A DNA stretch of 64,000 nucleotides from positions 310,001 to 374,000 of the forward strand of contig CAOLHI010001308.1 in the NCBI GenBank assembly GCA_948474755.1. The letters are read 5' to 3'. Within the stretch, counting starts at the first letter, position 1; each line of letters begins with the position of its first letter. Below, in pieces: positions 34,807-44,886 of the stretch. The notes below the pieces were generated by a model. It had not been told where the DNA came from, did no database searches, and saw only the letters and a program-made list of their open reading frames with translations. Origin of the DNA: Ctenosaura bakeri (Eukaryota; Chordata; Lepidosauria; Squamata; Iguanidae). Made by a program: the position numbers and the translations under genes.

Positions 34807-36149
34807 CTGAAGGCATTAATTACAAGCAGCTATTTAATTATAACTAGTTTCTTCCATGCTGAAATAATTATCCTTAAATATTCATACAGGTATCAAAAAT
34901 TTTAAAAAATCAAAATATTGGTGAGCTTGAATTATTACCTATGACTGCAAAAACATCCAACCACACTCTAAAATCTATGACTGTAAACCTTCTAAGAGCT
35001 TGGCTGTACTTTTTTCGGGAGCTGTTCTTAAATATCAAATTGGCTTGTGTATAAATAAGAAAACAAGCATCTAACACCCATCTTCACAGTTTACAGTGCT
35101 GGTAATTTACTAGGCACATAATGAGTGTTGTGTAATATGAGATGCTAATTTTATATAGTTTTAATATAAGAGCTAATGTGGCAGGAAAAACAAGCTCCCT
35201 GTGAGCCAAAGGCTCTGATGCACATATGGAGATTCACATAAGCTTTGGTTTCCCATTTGCTTCAGTGCTAGAGAATGCTCAGCATGTGTAGATAGATGCA
35301 ACTTATCAACAGGTTTGGCTCATGAAATCCAGATCAGGATGGCTTACGTATAGATTCTCAGAAGCCAGTCTATTTATTGGACTTTCCCAACCTTAGGTCC
35401 ACTACTGCTGTACCACAACATCCATGATCCACATGTGTTGGTCATCTAGGCTGTGGAAAATGAGAGTTTTAGTTTAATATCTGGAGACTCAGAATTGTGA
35501 GACAATTCAGTGGAAGCTGCCCAGTGAATCTGGTATTTTCGGAGTGGCACCACTGGAAACTTAGATTACTTTTCAGATGAGAGGCACATCTCAGCAATGT
35601 CCTGCAATTCAGGAAGCTGCACTATAGCTCTGTCATAGAGAATTCACCACCCAACTACAGATCCCAGCATTCTGTAGCAAGGCTCCAAGAGAGTTGATGT
35701 GGTATTGAACTGCTATAATTATGTAGCTGTATATACTATAGAGGAACTTCCTTTTTGACTTAAGGCCAAGGAGCCCTCTTTTACATTGCAAAACTGTATC
35801 CCAAGCAAGATTATTTTACTATCCTTCTGGGGAGAATATACAGAGGAGGCAGAAGGGGGCCTGAAGAATCCGAATGGTGCTCCAATTATTATTATTTTTT
35901 AATCTGTCAAAGGCAACTGTACCCTACTCCTGCTTTCAAATGCCAGATCAATTCAACATATCTTACTGGTGACTAGGGAAAGCAATAGCAATACACAAAG
36001 GAGCTATAATTAGGCTGTGAGTCACTCCCCAAAGAGCTGCATGAATGGGATTCTAGGCAGACGATGGTATGAGCTCACTTTATGTTTAAATGCCCTGGAA
36101 TGACTTTTATACGTGCTGTTAAAGCTCAGTCTACTCTATGCTTCATATA
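34807..36149. other. Unique DNA with MITE traces
   Basis: 35391-35460 has a hAT-like MITE trace (CAACCTTAGGTCCACTAC). 35605-35735 has a decayed family B-like palindrome (CAACTACAGATCCCAGCATT). The block 35040-35290 is non-repetitive and TAAT-rich and could be a conserved element. No gene. Confidence 0.3.
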
Positions 36150-36164
36150 TCAATAAACACCAAA

Positions 36165-36300
36165 GTTGGGCTCATCCCTGCCATAGTATTTCCCATTTCT
36201 ATGTATGGTTGTGAAAACTGGACAGTGAAGAAAGCTGACAGGAGGAGAATCAATTTGTTTGAAATGTGGTACTGGAGGAGAGTTCTACAGAGACAACTAC
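36165..36300 (+). pseudogene. BovB/RTE LINE ORF C-terminal fragment
   Basis: The plus strand reads AIVFPISMYGCENWTVKKAD then RRRINLFEMWYWRRVLQRQ. This is the C-terminal part of the BovB/RTE polyprotein, beyond the reverse transcriptase core, where intact members read MYGCESWT.KK. The piece is short, starts and ends abruptly, and has no tail. Together with 1-640 it shows that BovB-type elements once supplied insertion activity in this genome. Confidence 0.75.
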
Positions 36301-36395
36301 ACAGCTGATGGATTCTGCCACAACTTATTTCCAGACCTGATTCCCCAACCAAATCCTACAGATGCCACCTACTATTCCCTCATTTTTAAATCTTA

Positions 36396-36880
36396 GGCCA
36401 TTACTGCACCATGCCCCAATAGCACGTCATTCTGATGGGATGCCAGCATTGCCATTTCTGTGATGGAATTGGGGCCTGAATGCTCTCCACCACACCCTGT
36501 CAACTTTTGCAGATGGGTAGCATCAGGCATGCTGTTCTTCTCTCCACAGTACAGTGTCAATGGCAGTCCCTCTCCCTGCCTTTTCCCTGAGTCATAACTC
36601 ATGACTGGTTGGTTCTTGCACTGTACTGCAGAAGGAAGCACTATCAAGCACTATGGCTCTTATTGCATTCCCATGGCTAATGGGATCATGGTGGGAAAGG
36701 GGGCCATTGCTGTATTTTTTTTCCAGTAATGAAAAAGGGTGGGTTTCCCATGGATAGCAACACAAGAGCAGCTGGTCCATGATGACATTGTGCGATGGCG
36801 TTGGTCCTGGACCAAGAGCAATGCGTGACTTTGCTGGGATGACAATGTCGTGTGGTAAGGACCTCAGCCATTTCTTTCTT
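36396..36880. other. GC-richer unclassified block, possible DNA repeat
   Basis: Starts GGCCATTACTGCACCATGCC, which resembles the family A terminus, and is less AT-rich than its flanks. A 128-codon minus-strand frame (36592-36978) and smaller ones are open but match nothing I know. It may be a longer palindromic-family relative; I could not pair its far end convincingly. Confidence 0.3.
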
Positions 36881-36884
36881 TCTT

Positions 36885-37584
36885 TTTTAAAAATATATTT
36901 CTTCTGGATTTTACCAGCTTGAATTTTGTATACATTTTGCCTAGGATTATGTGTTCTGAAGTCAAGCTTAAAATGCAAATATGAACATTAAGCTGATAAT
37001 GAGTTTAACGCTCAGAATGTTAATTGCCTTAGTAGACACACCATTGAAATTAACATAATGGCAGGTCAGCAGCACTGAAGTGGGTAGAAAGCACTATTGG
37101 AAAACTTCATCCAGTGCCCCCTGATCATTTTCTCTGTCATTGCATTGAAAAGTTTTAAAATCTGGAGGCAAGCACCTGATTGCATGCAGATTAGAGTGTT
37201 TTTGAGGGGGAAAATGCATCCTCAGAACTGATATATAAAATCATTATTGCCTGTATCTCAATGATACTTAAGCTCAAAATGAAAAGAGAGAAGGGAATGG
37301 GAGAGGCAGGCATACTTCTCGGCTTCTGATGACCTGAAGAAACCACTCATGAGGGATTGGATGGCACTCAGCATTGAAACCTGAAACTTTTCACAGCTAT
37401 AGACTGAAGCTTGCTCATCTCATTTCCCGCATATATACTGTGACCCTGATCCAGAGATCTCTGCACACAAAGATCTCCCTCACAGAATAGAGGGTTAAGA
37501 TAATGTAACCAGCTAGCAAGGCTGAGTTCTTGGGAGATTATGGGAGAAGGGAGTGCCTGAAATCAATCCCTCCCTAGAACTGAC
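36885..37584. other. Unique DNA, perhaps conserved in part
   Basis: 36980-37200 is non-repetitive with TTAATTGCC and AAATTAACATAATGG type cores. No gene. The remainder has no feature I can name. Confidence 0.3.
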
Positions 37585-37588
37585 CTGA

Positions 37589-38452
37589 TGTTACCCTGAT
37601 CTCTGGGGGTCCCAGGAGGGGCGCCCAAATAACCAAACAACAACAACAACTTGGGGAAAATTAGCTGGAGCCCTCACAAAAGCTAGTGAGAGACAGGGTA
37701 ACTTAGCAGGATCTTGTAACCCAGCATCTACGGGGTCAGGTCAGCCAAGCAGTCAGACAGTTTAGAGTAGCAAAAATGATGTTTTATTAAATACAGACAA
37801 ATATCAAAGACAACACAGTCAAATAGCTAACTAGAGAATTAGAAGTAGGGATTTTCGGAGGGCACCTGTCTCGTAGTCCTGGAGAGGTATGAAGATTGAG
37901 TTCGTGGATATGGAGTCTCAATATGTGGGACTGAGGGGACGGCTCGTCAGACACCACGGCAGCAAGGCGGGAAGGAACTCTGGAGCGATCCAAGCGGTCC
38001 GAGGAAGGTCTCGGAATCGGGGGCTTTTATAGGGTGAATTGTGACCTTACTCGGTGAGAACAATGCAATTTAGGAGCGGGACAAAGCTTTGGAAAGATCA
38101 GAAGTTAGCATGATTGGCTCAGCGCCAATTTAACAATAGTGTAGCCAGTATGCAAATGCGGAGCGCTTAGTACAGCTTTGTAAGGCTACCTGCTCGGGGC
38201 AGGGCGCCTTTGTTAGTATCGCGCATAAGCAACAGGGTGTTTGCTGGAGAGGTCCCTGAAGCGACGAACTGGCTCTGTCCAGGCTGCCTAGGTGTAGAAT
38301 GGAATGTCTAGCGATTATCGGCTGCGCCTGTTTACGTGCTTGTCCGGAGGCCTCACAAACACGTGGAGCGGAGGTGGTGGAGGAAAGCCGAAGTGTTTGA
38401 TATCAAAACGATATCGAGTGCTATCTCTGGGTAGGCCTAGACCGCAGTAACA
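37589..38452 (-). mobile_element. Solo LTR, family 1, copy 2
   Basis: 864 bp, reverse of copy 1. On the plus strand it starts TGTTACCCTGATCTCTGGGG and ends GACCGCAGTAACA. Flanks CTGA (37585-37588) and CTGG (38453-38456) are a 4-bp duplication with one mismatch. On the minus strand, the TATA box CTATAAAAGCCCCCG lies near 38020-38034 and the polyadenylation region (TTTAATAAAACATC) near 37781-37793. It keeps more CpG and a better TATA than the other two copies, so it may be the youngest. No internal genes, hence a solo LTR left by LTR-LTR recombination. Confidence 0.85.
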
Positions 38453-38530
38453 CTGGCCCACATAGTATTCCCAGAATAATCACCATAATACAGTTCTTAG
38501 GACTCTTTTCAAGAACCAGTGATAGTTGCA

Positions 38531-38531
<1 letters not shown>

Positions 38532-38564
<33 letters not shown>

Positions 38565-38583
38565 TTGTTGTTGTTGTTGTTGT
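38532..38583. repeat. (CTG)n-(TTG)n trinucleotide repeat
   Basis: Ten CTG units run directly into seven TTG units. They sit at the 3' tail of the adjoining minus-strand LINE, whose (CAA)n tail is the likely seed. Confidence 0.95.
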
Positions 38584-39145
38584 GTTATTCATTTATATCC
38601 TACCTTTTCCCCAATAGTGGGACTCTAGGGGCATTTACAAATTATTAAAACCAGTATAGATGAAGAGGGTCAGTGTGGTGTGGTGGTTTGAGGGGAAAAC
38701 TGGGAACCAGGATTTGAATCCCTGCTTGACCATGGAACTCCACTGATGCCCCATAAGAAGACACAATCACACCTTCAGAGGAAGAGAAAGGCAAACCCCC
38801 TCTGAACAAATTCTGCCAAGAAAACCCTGTAAAAGTTTACCCTTGGGGTCACCATAAGTCAGAAACTACTTGAGAAAACAGATTAAAAACATACCAAAAC
38901 ATCATCTAGAGCATTAAAATTTGTTAAAGGATATAATGTGAAAATCAACAAAGCAGCACATCATGAAAAGCCCATCACAGTCAATTCCTAAAACCCTGAT
39001 GCAATAGGAAGGTTTTCGCCTGCCATTGGGAAGAGGGGAACCATGCTTACTTTTTAGGGAGGGCGTTCCAAAGTCTGGGAGCAATCTCTAAGAAGGCCCT
39101 CTCCTTTGTTCTCACTACACACACCTAGGAACCTAAGGCCTTTCC
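38584..39145 (-). mobile_element. L2-like LINE 3' end with nested SINE
   Basis: Same element type as 1478-2020. The 3' untranslated part holds CATTTATATCCTACCTTTTC. The coding end at 38990-39120 includes GGGAGGGCGTTCCAAAGTC and AAGAAGGCCCTCTCC, which on the minus strand encode the decayed '..AFSVA..LWN' C-terminus. A tRNA-type SINE splits it at 38664-38885. Confidence 0.62.
38664..38885 (+). mobile_element. tRNA-derived squamate SINE nested in LINE
   Basis: Head GTCAGTGTGGTGTGGTGGTT, B-box-like GGATTTGAATCCC, then CCTTCAGAGGAAGAGAAAGG, CCTCTGAACAAATTCTGCC and the tail GTCACCATAAGTCAGAAAC. It is in the opposite orientation to its LINE host, while the SINE at 1579 is in the same orientation as its host, so the two insertions were independent. 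Confidence 0.85.
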
Positions 39146-39568
39146 CAAAGATCTTATAACTCAAATAGGCTCATATGGAAAGATATGGTCCTTCAAATAG
39201 CAGGACCTGAGCTATACAGTTAAACTGGTATAAAACAAACCAAGTATGTAGTTTGGGTATGCCCCATCTTGGCCATCATCAGTGTTTGACAGTTTTGGGC
39301 AACTGCTGAGGGGCCCTGTGTAGTGTTGATGGGGTTCACCTGCATGCATGTGTCTCCAGAATTGTTTTGCACCCAACAGTGAGGTAAACCGCTTGCCATT
39401 TTAGATTTTCTGCAGTGCTCTGGTTGATGGTAAGGAGCATTGTGGGAAAATTTAATTGGTGCAGAAGTCACAGCTACTACCATGTTTTATTTCCATTTTC
39501 ACAATACAGTGCTCACAGCCTTACTAGTGGCCTGCCCACTGGGTGATTGGGTAGACCCTCAACATTCC
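39146..39568. other. Unique DNA
   Basis: No gene or repeat family recognised. An 87-codon minus frame (39220-39483) has no known motif. Confidence 0.3.
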
Positions 39569-39988
39569 GGCCCTTTTCGCATGGGCTTTCTGTCGCGCGA
39601 GAGCCCTGTGAGCCTCACGGGAGTGGGATCATCACTCTGCACGACGCACTCCCACTTCCGCAGCGCTCATGGGGCTGAAGCGGCGCGAGCACGGTTTTTT
39701 TTATTTTCGACTTGAAGCGAAAATCACCCACGCTCGCGCAATGCTCCCAGCGCCCACGCGCACTTACCTGCTGTGCGGAACGTCGGGGAGGCGGCCGGGT
39801 CGCGCTTCCTTCCCTCTGCGGGGCCTACAGCTCCCTGCGGAAGGAAGGGGCGGGGCGCTAGCGCGACGGACGCACCAGCAGGAAGTGCCTGCGGAAGGAA
39901 CGAGGGGGAAGCGGCAGCCTCCCGGAGGAGCCTTCTCACGTGAGACGCCCTCCCCCCTCGCGCAAGAAGGCAAAGTGCGAAAAGGGCC
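39569..39988 (+). mobile_element. CpG-rich foldback element, copy 2
   Basis: 420 bp with terminal inverted repeats GGCCCTTTTCGCA and TGCGAAAAGGGCC, perfect over 13 bp. A perfect 3-bp target duplication TCC lies at 39566-39568 and 39989-39991, the best evidence that this is a mobile unit. It is dense in CpG. The minus strand keeps CAGCAGGTAAGTGCGC (GT position at 39766-39767). An ATTTTCG/CGAAAAT hairpin lies at about 39702-39724. The 133- and 114-codon frames overlapping it have no recognised domain and are products of CpG-rich text. Confidence 0.85.
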
Positions 39989-40605
39989 TCCCTCTCTTGC
40001 TTTGACTCTGTGAGCCAAAGCAGGACAGTTGGGCACACATCTCTCCCACCCATCTCAAATCTAGAGGAAATGGTCTTTTGTATTCTGAAGACCAAAGGCT
40101 GTTCTTTGGTGGATGCATCCATCACTGATGTTCTTCACTGAAACTTAATCAACCTCTAGAATAGTAAAATTGTTGGATCTCATAAAAACCTTATTAAAAA
40201 TGCTTTGTACTGGTGAATTTAATTTTTAAAATGTGTTTACAAGATACTCAATGATGTGTGAAATTGTGCAATTATTCCATAACTGCACTTCATTAATTAA
40301 TATTTTAATTAAAGTCTAATTTGATTTTTTTAACATTATATTTTAGGACTCACAATGGTAAAAGCAGTGACAGATAAATGAAAGGATGAAGGGAAAATCT
40401 CATGAGTTTTTTCTCCTTAATACAGAATCTGAGATTAATTGGTACAAAATCAGAAGTGGCATGGGTGGCAGTGTGACACCGAATGGTGGCTGCTGCCAAA
40501 AGTTCTGTGCATCAAGAGATGAAACAATGAGGAATATTCTCACAAACATCAGATAGGGTCTGCTATCATTCTTGGGCTGTACTACATCTGACTGTAACTG
40601 TGAAA
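39989..40605. other. Unique AT-rich DNA
   Basis: No gene or repeat recognised; AT-rich from 40160 to 40340. Confidence 0.3.
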
Positions 40606-40643
40606 TTTTGTATAATGGATTATGGTTTTGTATAATGGATTAT
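40606..40643. repeat. Short direct repeat
   Basis: TTTTGTATAATGGATTAT occurs twice with a 20-bp period. Confidence 0.9.
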
Positions 40644-40652
40644 CTCTTCATG

Positions 40653-40864
40653 TATCTGTTGGGTGTCTTCAGATCATTTCATATTAATGGAGATGCTAAG
40701 GTTAAACTGTGACAGAACTTTCCTGTTAAAGTTTGTTCAGAGAAAGTTTACCATTGTCTTCCTCTGAGGGTGAGAGAGTGTGATTTGCTCCAAGTCAATG
40801 GGGATTCAAACACTGGTCTCCTGGAATCCTAGTCCAACACTCAAATCACTACACCACCCTAGCT
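40653..40864 (-). mobile_element. tRNA-derived squamate SINE, diverged
   Basis: The right end holds the reversed head (ACACCACCCTAGCT) and GGGATTCAAACACTGG, the reversed B box. The middle TCTTCCTCTGAGGGTGAGAG matches the family. The tail near 40653 is worn (GGGTGTCTTCAGATCATTTC). Confidence 0.72.
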
Positions 40865-40874
40865 CCAGTGATGT

Positions 40875-41010
40875 AGACTCAAGCTGATTGATTCAGACTC
40901 AAGTCAGACTTAAGTCACTTCAGTGACTTGACTTGGACTCAACTTAGCAATAAATGACACACTGACTCAACTTGACTCAGCTCATGACTTACATATTTTT
41001 AGTGACTGAC
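40875..41010. repeat. Degenerate ACTTGACTC-type repeat
   Basis: Many variants of GACTCAAGTC and ACTTGACTC, on both strands, are packed into 135 bp: GACTCAAGTCAGACTTAAG, CAGTGACTTGACTTGG, CTCAACTTGACTCAGC. It is low-complexity and non-coding. Some AP-1-like TGACTCA cores appear, but simple repetition explains them. Confidence 0.7.
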
Positions 41011-41293
41011 TTGCTGCCCTTGGTTCAGTAACATAACACATTCATACAGAAACCTTACAGCTTTGAACAACACTTCCATCTCTTTTTGCCTACCGGTCAT
41101 GTTACAAAAGCTTGGGTCATTTCTCAGAGGGGAACAGCAAATATGTTAGGCAATAGGCTAGAGGTGAGGTTAAGGTCTGCTCATCAGCCACTCCTGTTGC
41201 ATATTGGAGGAGCCTTCTAAAATTTTTCCTAACAGCAGAAGGCAAGACTCACCCCTGTTGCTCAGGGAAGGATCCTTCCTTCTAAAGCTTTTG

Positions 41294-41398
41294 AAGCTTC
41301 AGTAATGGGGAGTAAGAATAATCCTATTCCCCACTTCTGAAAAAGCTTCAAACTTTGGAAATGGGAAGTAAGAAGGATCCTATTCCCCACTTCAGAAA
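41294..41398. repeat. Two-copy direct repeat, ~50 bp
   Basis: AATGGGGAGTAAGAATAATC then CTATTCCCCACTTCTGAAA recurs as AATGGGAAGTAAGAAGGATC then CTATTCCCCACTTCAGAAA. Confidence 0.85.
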
Positions 41399-42134
41399 CT
41401 GGCTTCCAGACGACTTGAAAGTATCTTGCAAGGAGTTGAGACTTGACTTGAGACATGGAGTAAAATACTTAAATAAGCATTGTCTGGTTCTTCATGCTGG
41501 CTTCTCTTTATTTCATCATAGCAAGACTCAAATCACTAGCAAACCAGAAGTCAAGAAAAAGAGTTGGTGCTGTAGTGGTTGACACTGCAGCTACCACCAC
41601 CACTATTGCTGTTGTTCTTGAGGAACATTCATGATATGGTTTATTTGTGGTCTGAAGGGGATTAGTCCAAATGTGGTTATGCCCCCTCATGCACTCTTTG
41701 TGAGTACTGGCAGTGACATTCTAATCCCCAAATTTGCTGGCTAAAGGAAGAGATGACATTACTGATGCCCCTCTGTAACAGTGCAGAGGTTAGGGCAACC
41801 ATGTATCTTCTTTTGCAGAAGGCAGTCTTCTATTTGAAGGGATGTCATATGACAGTGTTGTGTGAAGAGATGCTCTTTTCCAGGTCTATCCAATCCAAGG
41901 TCAATTTAAAAATAAAGAATCATAACAGGAGCAAACAGGAGCTTTAATAATGCCGATCAATGGTTAGTACGTAGACAGCAGGCCAGCTAGGCACACATAT
42001 TGTTTAGTTTTCCCTACTGTTGGAAGCATGTGTCAATGAATAATGACATTACTGATAACATGTTACTCCAGGCCACACAAGTTTTCTTTTTGCAAATGTG
42101 AGATTGTTCTTTTTTCCCATGTAATAATGGACCT
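41399..42134. other. Unique DNA
   Basis: No gene recognised. A short CACCAC/GTTGTT stretch lies near 41596-41616. Confidence 0.3.
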
Positions 42135-42202
42135 TTGCTTATTACTTTTCATTGTTACTTTGCTTATTACTTTTCATTGTTGCTTATTACTTTTCATTGT
42201 TA
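42135..42202. repeat. Three-copy tandem repeat, ~20-25 bp
   Basis: TTGCTTATTACTTTTCATTG begins at 42135, 42160 and 42180. The first spacing is longer because of a TTACT insert. Confidence 0.92.
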
Positions 42203-42324
42203 TGGAGCTAAAATGCTCAAAGGGGCATATTATTTGTTTTAAAAAATAGTCAATTTTCTTACTTTTCAGACTGATTTTTATGAAAAGAGTAATCAGAAAT
42301 GAAGAGATAAACTGTAGACCTGGA

Positions 42325-43090
42325 AGTGATGTGATAGATTATTTAGTCAAGACCCCTGACAATTCAGGAAATCCACAGCTAAAGAATCCTGAGAGACAGC
42401 CATCCAATTTCTCTTTAGAAACCCCAACAAAAGTGGGCCCACCATCTCTGAAGCCGTTCTTCCACTGTTGAACAGCTCTTAATATCAAGAAATTCTTTCT
42501 AACCTTGAACTGAAATCTCCTCTCATAATTTGAATCAGTTAGCTGTGTCCTATTCTCTAGAGCAGTGGTGTTCAACATTTTGTCCTCCAGGTGATGTGAA
42601 CTTCAGCTGCCAGTAATCCCAGCCAATATGGACAATGGTCAGGAATGCTAGGAGCTGAAGTCCCAAACATGTGGAAGACCAAAGGTTGAGAACCTCTGCT
42701 CCAGAGAATAAGAGCTTCCCTCATCGTCAGTGTGTTAACCCTTCAAAAATATGCAGGTGATTACCTCATCACCTCTCACTTCCTCACCAGTCTAAAAAAG
42801 GTACCCAGCTCCATCACCAGTTTCTCACAGAGCTTGTTTTCTGCACTTTGCTATCTTGGTTGCCAATCTTCCAGCTTGTCAATATCCTTCTGAAATTGTG
42901 ATATCCCAAACTGGACACAGATTGTCAATGTCTTTCTTAAACTGTGATGCCCAAGACTAGACACAATGTTCCATCTGAAATCTGACTGAAAGAAAACAAG
43001 AGTACCTTTTGATACTATATTCCTGTTGATGCAACCTAGTATTCCATTGGCTTTTTTTTCTTGCAACTGTATCACATTATTGATTCATGT
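42325..43090 (-). pseudogene. CR1 LINE 3' fragment with nested hAT MITE
   Basis: The minus strand shows CR1 ORF2 C-terminal traces: KKANGILGCINRNIVSKG at 42980-43075, and YERRFQFKVRKNFLILRAV then QQWKNG at 42450-42560. Frames are broken and there is an extra copy of a GATATCCCAAACTGGACACA-like segment near 42898-42965. A hAT-type MITE (42563-42698) is inserted in it. CR1 elements encode a reverse transcriptase and usually survive as 3' fragments such as this. Confidence 0.78.
42563..42698. mobile_element. hAT-type MITE, complete, nested in CR1
   Basis: 136 bp. Termini CAGTGGTGTTCAACATTTTG and CAAAGGTTGAGAACCTCTG are imperfect inverted repeats of the hAT CAGTGG..CCACTG type. An 8-bp target duplication, CTCTAGAG (42555-42562) and CTCCAGAG (42699-42706), has one mismatch, as expected of hAT insertions. 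It carries no coding frame. Confidence 0.88.
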
Positions 43091-43552
43091 CTAGCTAATG
43101 ATCTACCAAGTCCACTTTTCACATATAGTCACATTTATGCATATTAATATAATGAGTAATATTATAGTTCTGTAAAATGTACAATAGTAATGATAATAGT
43201 AACAGATGCCTTTGTGTGTGGGGGGGTTCTAATGAGTCTTGTAATTATTTTTTTTTAAAAAAAATGAGATGTATTGAATTTCTATTTAAATTACAGTAAT
43301 CACTTTTTAATTTGGCTTACTGCATATGCAAATTTTATGCAAATTTGTATGTGCTATGCCCCCTGGTTTAATGACACATCTCCTCTTTTTTGGTGACATG
43401 TTAGTGGCCACCTTAGGAGCGTAGCTCTGGGAGTGATGGTTCACTGAACCAGAGATCTTTGTTACATCCACAAAATCTCTTGGAGTCTGAAGTTGGAAGG
43501 CAGTGACATCCCTTCAGATGTTTACAGATTTCAGCTCCCATAATCCTTCATA
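43091..43552. other. Unique AT-rich DNA
   Basis: No gene. A MITE-like scrap lies near 43490-43548 (CCCTTCAGATGTTTACAG, CAGCTCCCATAATCC). T/A runs at 43248-43264. Confidence 0.3.
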
Positions 43553-44520
43553 AAATCATAGAGTTGGAAGAGATCACAGGGGCCATCCAGTCCAACCCCC
43601 TGCTATGCAGGAACACACATCAAAGCACTCCCAACAGATGGCCATCCAGCCTCTGCTTAAAAACCTCTAAAGAAGGGGACTCCACCACACTCTGAGGCAG
43701 TATATTCCACTGCCGGACAGCTCTGACCATCAGGAAGTTCTTCCTGAGGTTCAAGTGGAACCTCCTTTCCTGCAGCTTGAATCCATTGCTCCTTGTCCTA
43801 GTCTCTGGAGCGGTAGAGAACAAGTCCGCTCCCTCTTCAATATAACATCTCTTCAAATAATTAAACATGCCTATCATGTCCCCTCTTAACCTTCTCTTCT
43901 GCAGTCTAAACATACCCAGCTCCCTTAGCCATTCCTCATAGGGCATGGCTTCCAGACCCTTCACCATTTTGGTCACCCCCTGTTGGACACATTCCAGCTT
44001 GTCGATATCCTTCTTAAAGTGAACACAGTATTCCAAAGCAGAAGTGAACACAGAATTCCAGTATTCCAGTACACAGTATTCCAAAGCAGAAGTGAAGATG
44101 GTATTCCAAAGCAGAATAGAGTGGTACCATTACCTCCCTCGATCTAGACACTATACTCCTATTGATGCAACCAAGAATTGTGTTGGCTTTCTTGGCTGCT
44201 GAATCACACTGCTGACTCATGTTTAGCTTGTGATCTACCAAGACTCCTAGATCCCTTTCACAGGTACTGTTATCCAGCCACGTATCCTCCATCCTATATT
44301 TGTACATTCAATTTTTTTTTTCTGCCTAAGTGTGGGACCTTACATTAGAGCTTTGGTTCAGCTCTCCAATCTGTTAAGGTCATTTTGAATTTTGATCCTG
44401 TCCTCTGATGTATTAGCAACCCCTCCCAATTTGGTGTCATCTGCAAATTTGATCAGTATGCCCTCTACTCCTTCATCCAAGTCATTGATAAAGATGTTGA
44501 ATAGCACCTTCAGCACTGCC
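43553..44520 (-). pseudogene. CR1 LINE ORF2 C-terminus and 3' end
   Basis: The best preserved LINE in the window. A 154-codon minus-strand frame (43620-44084) reads, in order, KKDIDKLECVQQGVTKMVKG, LRELGMFRLQKRRLRGDM, LFSTAPETRTRSNGFKLQ and VRAVRQWNILPQSVVESP. A second frame (44014-44307) carries [20 protein letters not shown] and [20 protein letters not shown]. These are consecutive parts of the CR1 ORF2 protein after the reverse transcriptase core. They are out of frame with each other because of a local duplication near 44017-44117. The element-end text CATAGAGTTGGAAGAG lies at 43558. Further upstream parts (44310-44520), with GGTGTCATCTGCAAATTTG, are also typical of the family. Confidence 0.88.
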
Positions 44521-44707
44521 TTTGCTACCTAGGACTGATGAGAACTTCATGTTAAAAAAAAAAATCTGGAGGACCACAGTTGTCCACTCCTTATTGAAAG
44601 CTGTATCAGTGGTGTTTCTATCAACTCAACAGCAGCCAGAAGAAGAGACTAAATAGAACATTGCAGGATTGAGAGAGAGAAGCTTTAGATTAGTGAATTG
44701 CAAAGGA

Positions 44708-44886
44708 GTAGAGCCAGCATGGTGTAGTGGTTTTGGCATTTTATTACAAGCCTGAAGACCAGGGTTCGATTCCCCACTTGGCCATGGAAACCCATTGAGT
44801 GACCATGAACATGCAATACACTCTGAGCCACAGCCTCATGAGAGTCACCATAAATTGGAAAAGACTTGAAGGCACACAACAGCAAC
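44708..44886 (+). mobile_element. tRNA-derived squamate SINE
   Basis: The clearest Pol III promoter of the family: A box TGGTGTAGTGG at about 44720 and B box GGGTTCGATTCC at about 44762. Then CCACTTGGCCATGGAAACCC and the tail GTCACCATAAATTGGAAAAG to GGCACACAACAGCAACAA. A central section is deleted compared with 38664-38885. Confidence 0.92.

Noticed and set aside
36592..36978. 128-codon minus-strand frame as a gene
   Set aside because: No domain or splice context. The region resembles repeat DNA.
38532..38583. Coding polyglutamine or polyleucine tract
   Set aside because: It lies at a LINE tail with no surrounding gene.
40875..41010. Cluster of AP-1 sites (TGACTCA)
   Set aside because: The cores follow from the simple word repeat and are mostly imperfect.
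44715..44775. Possible tRNA gene
   Set aside because: A and B boxes are present, but no cloverleaf can be formed and the text continues as a SINE.
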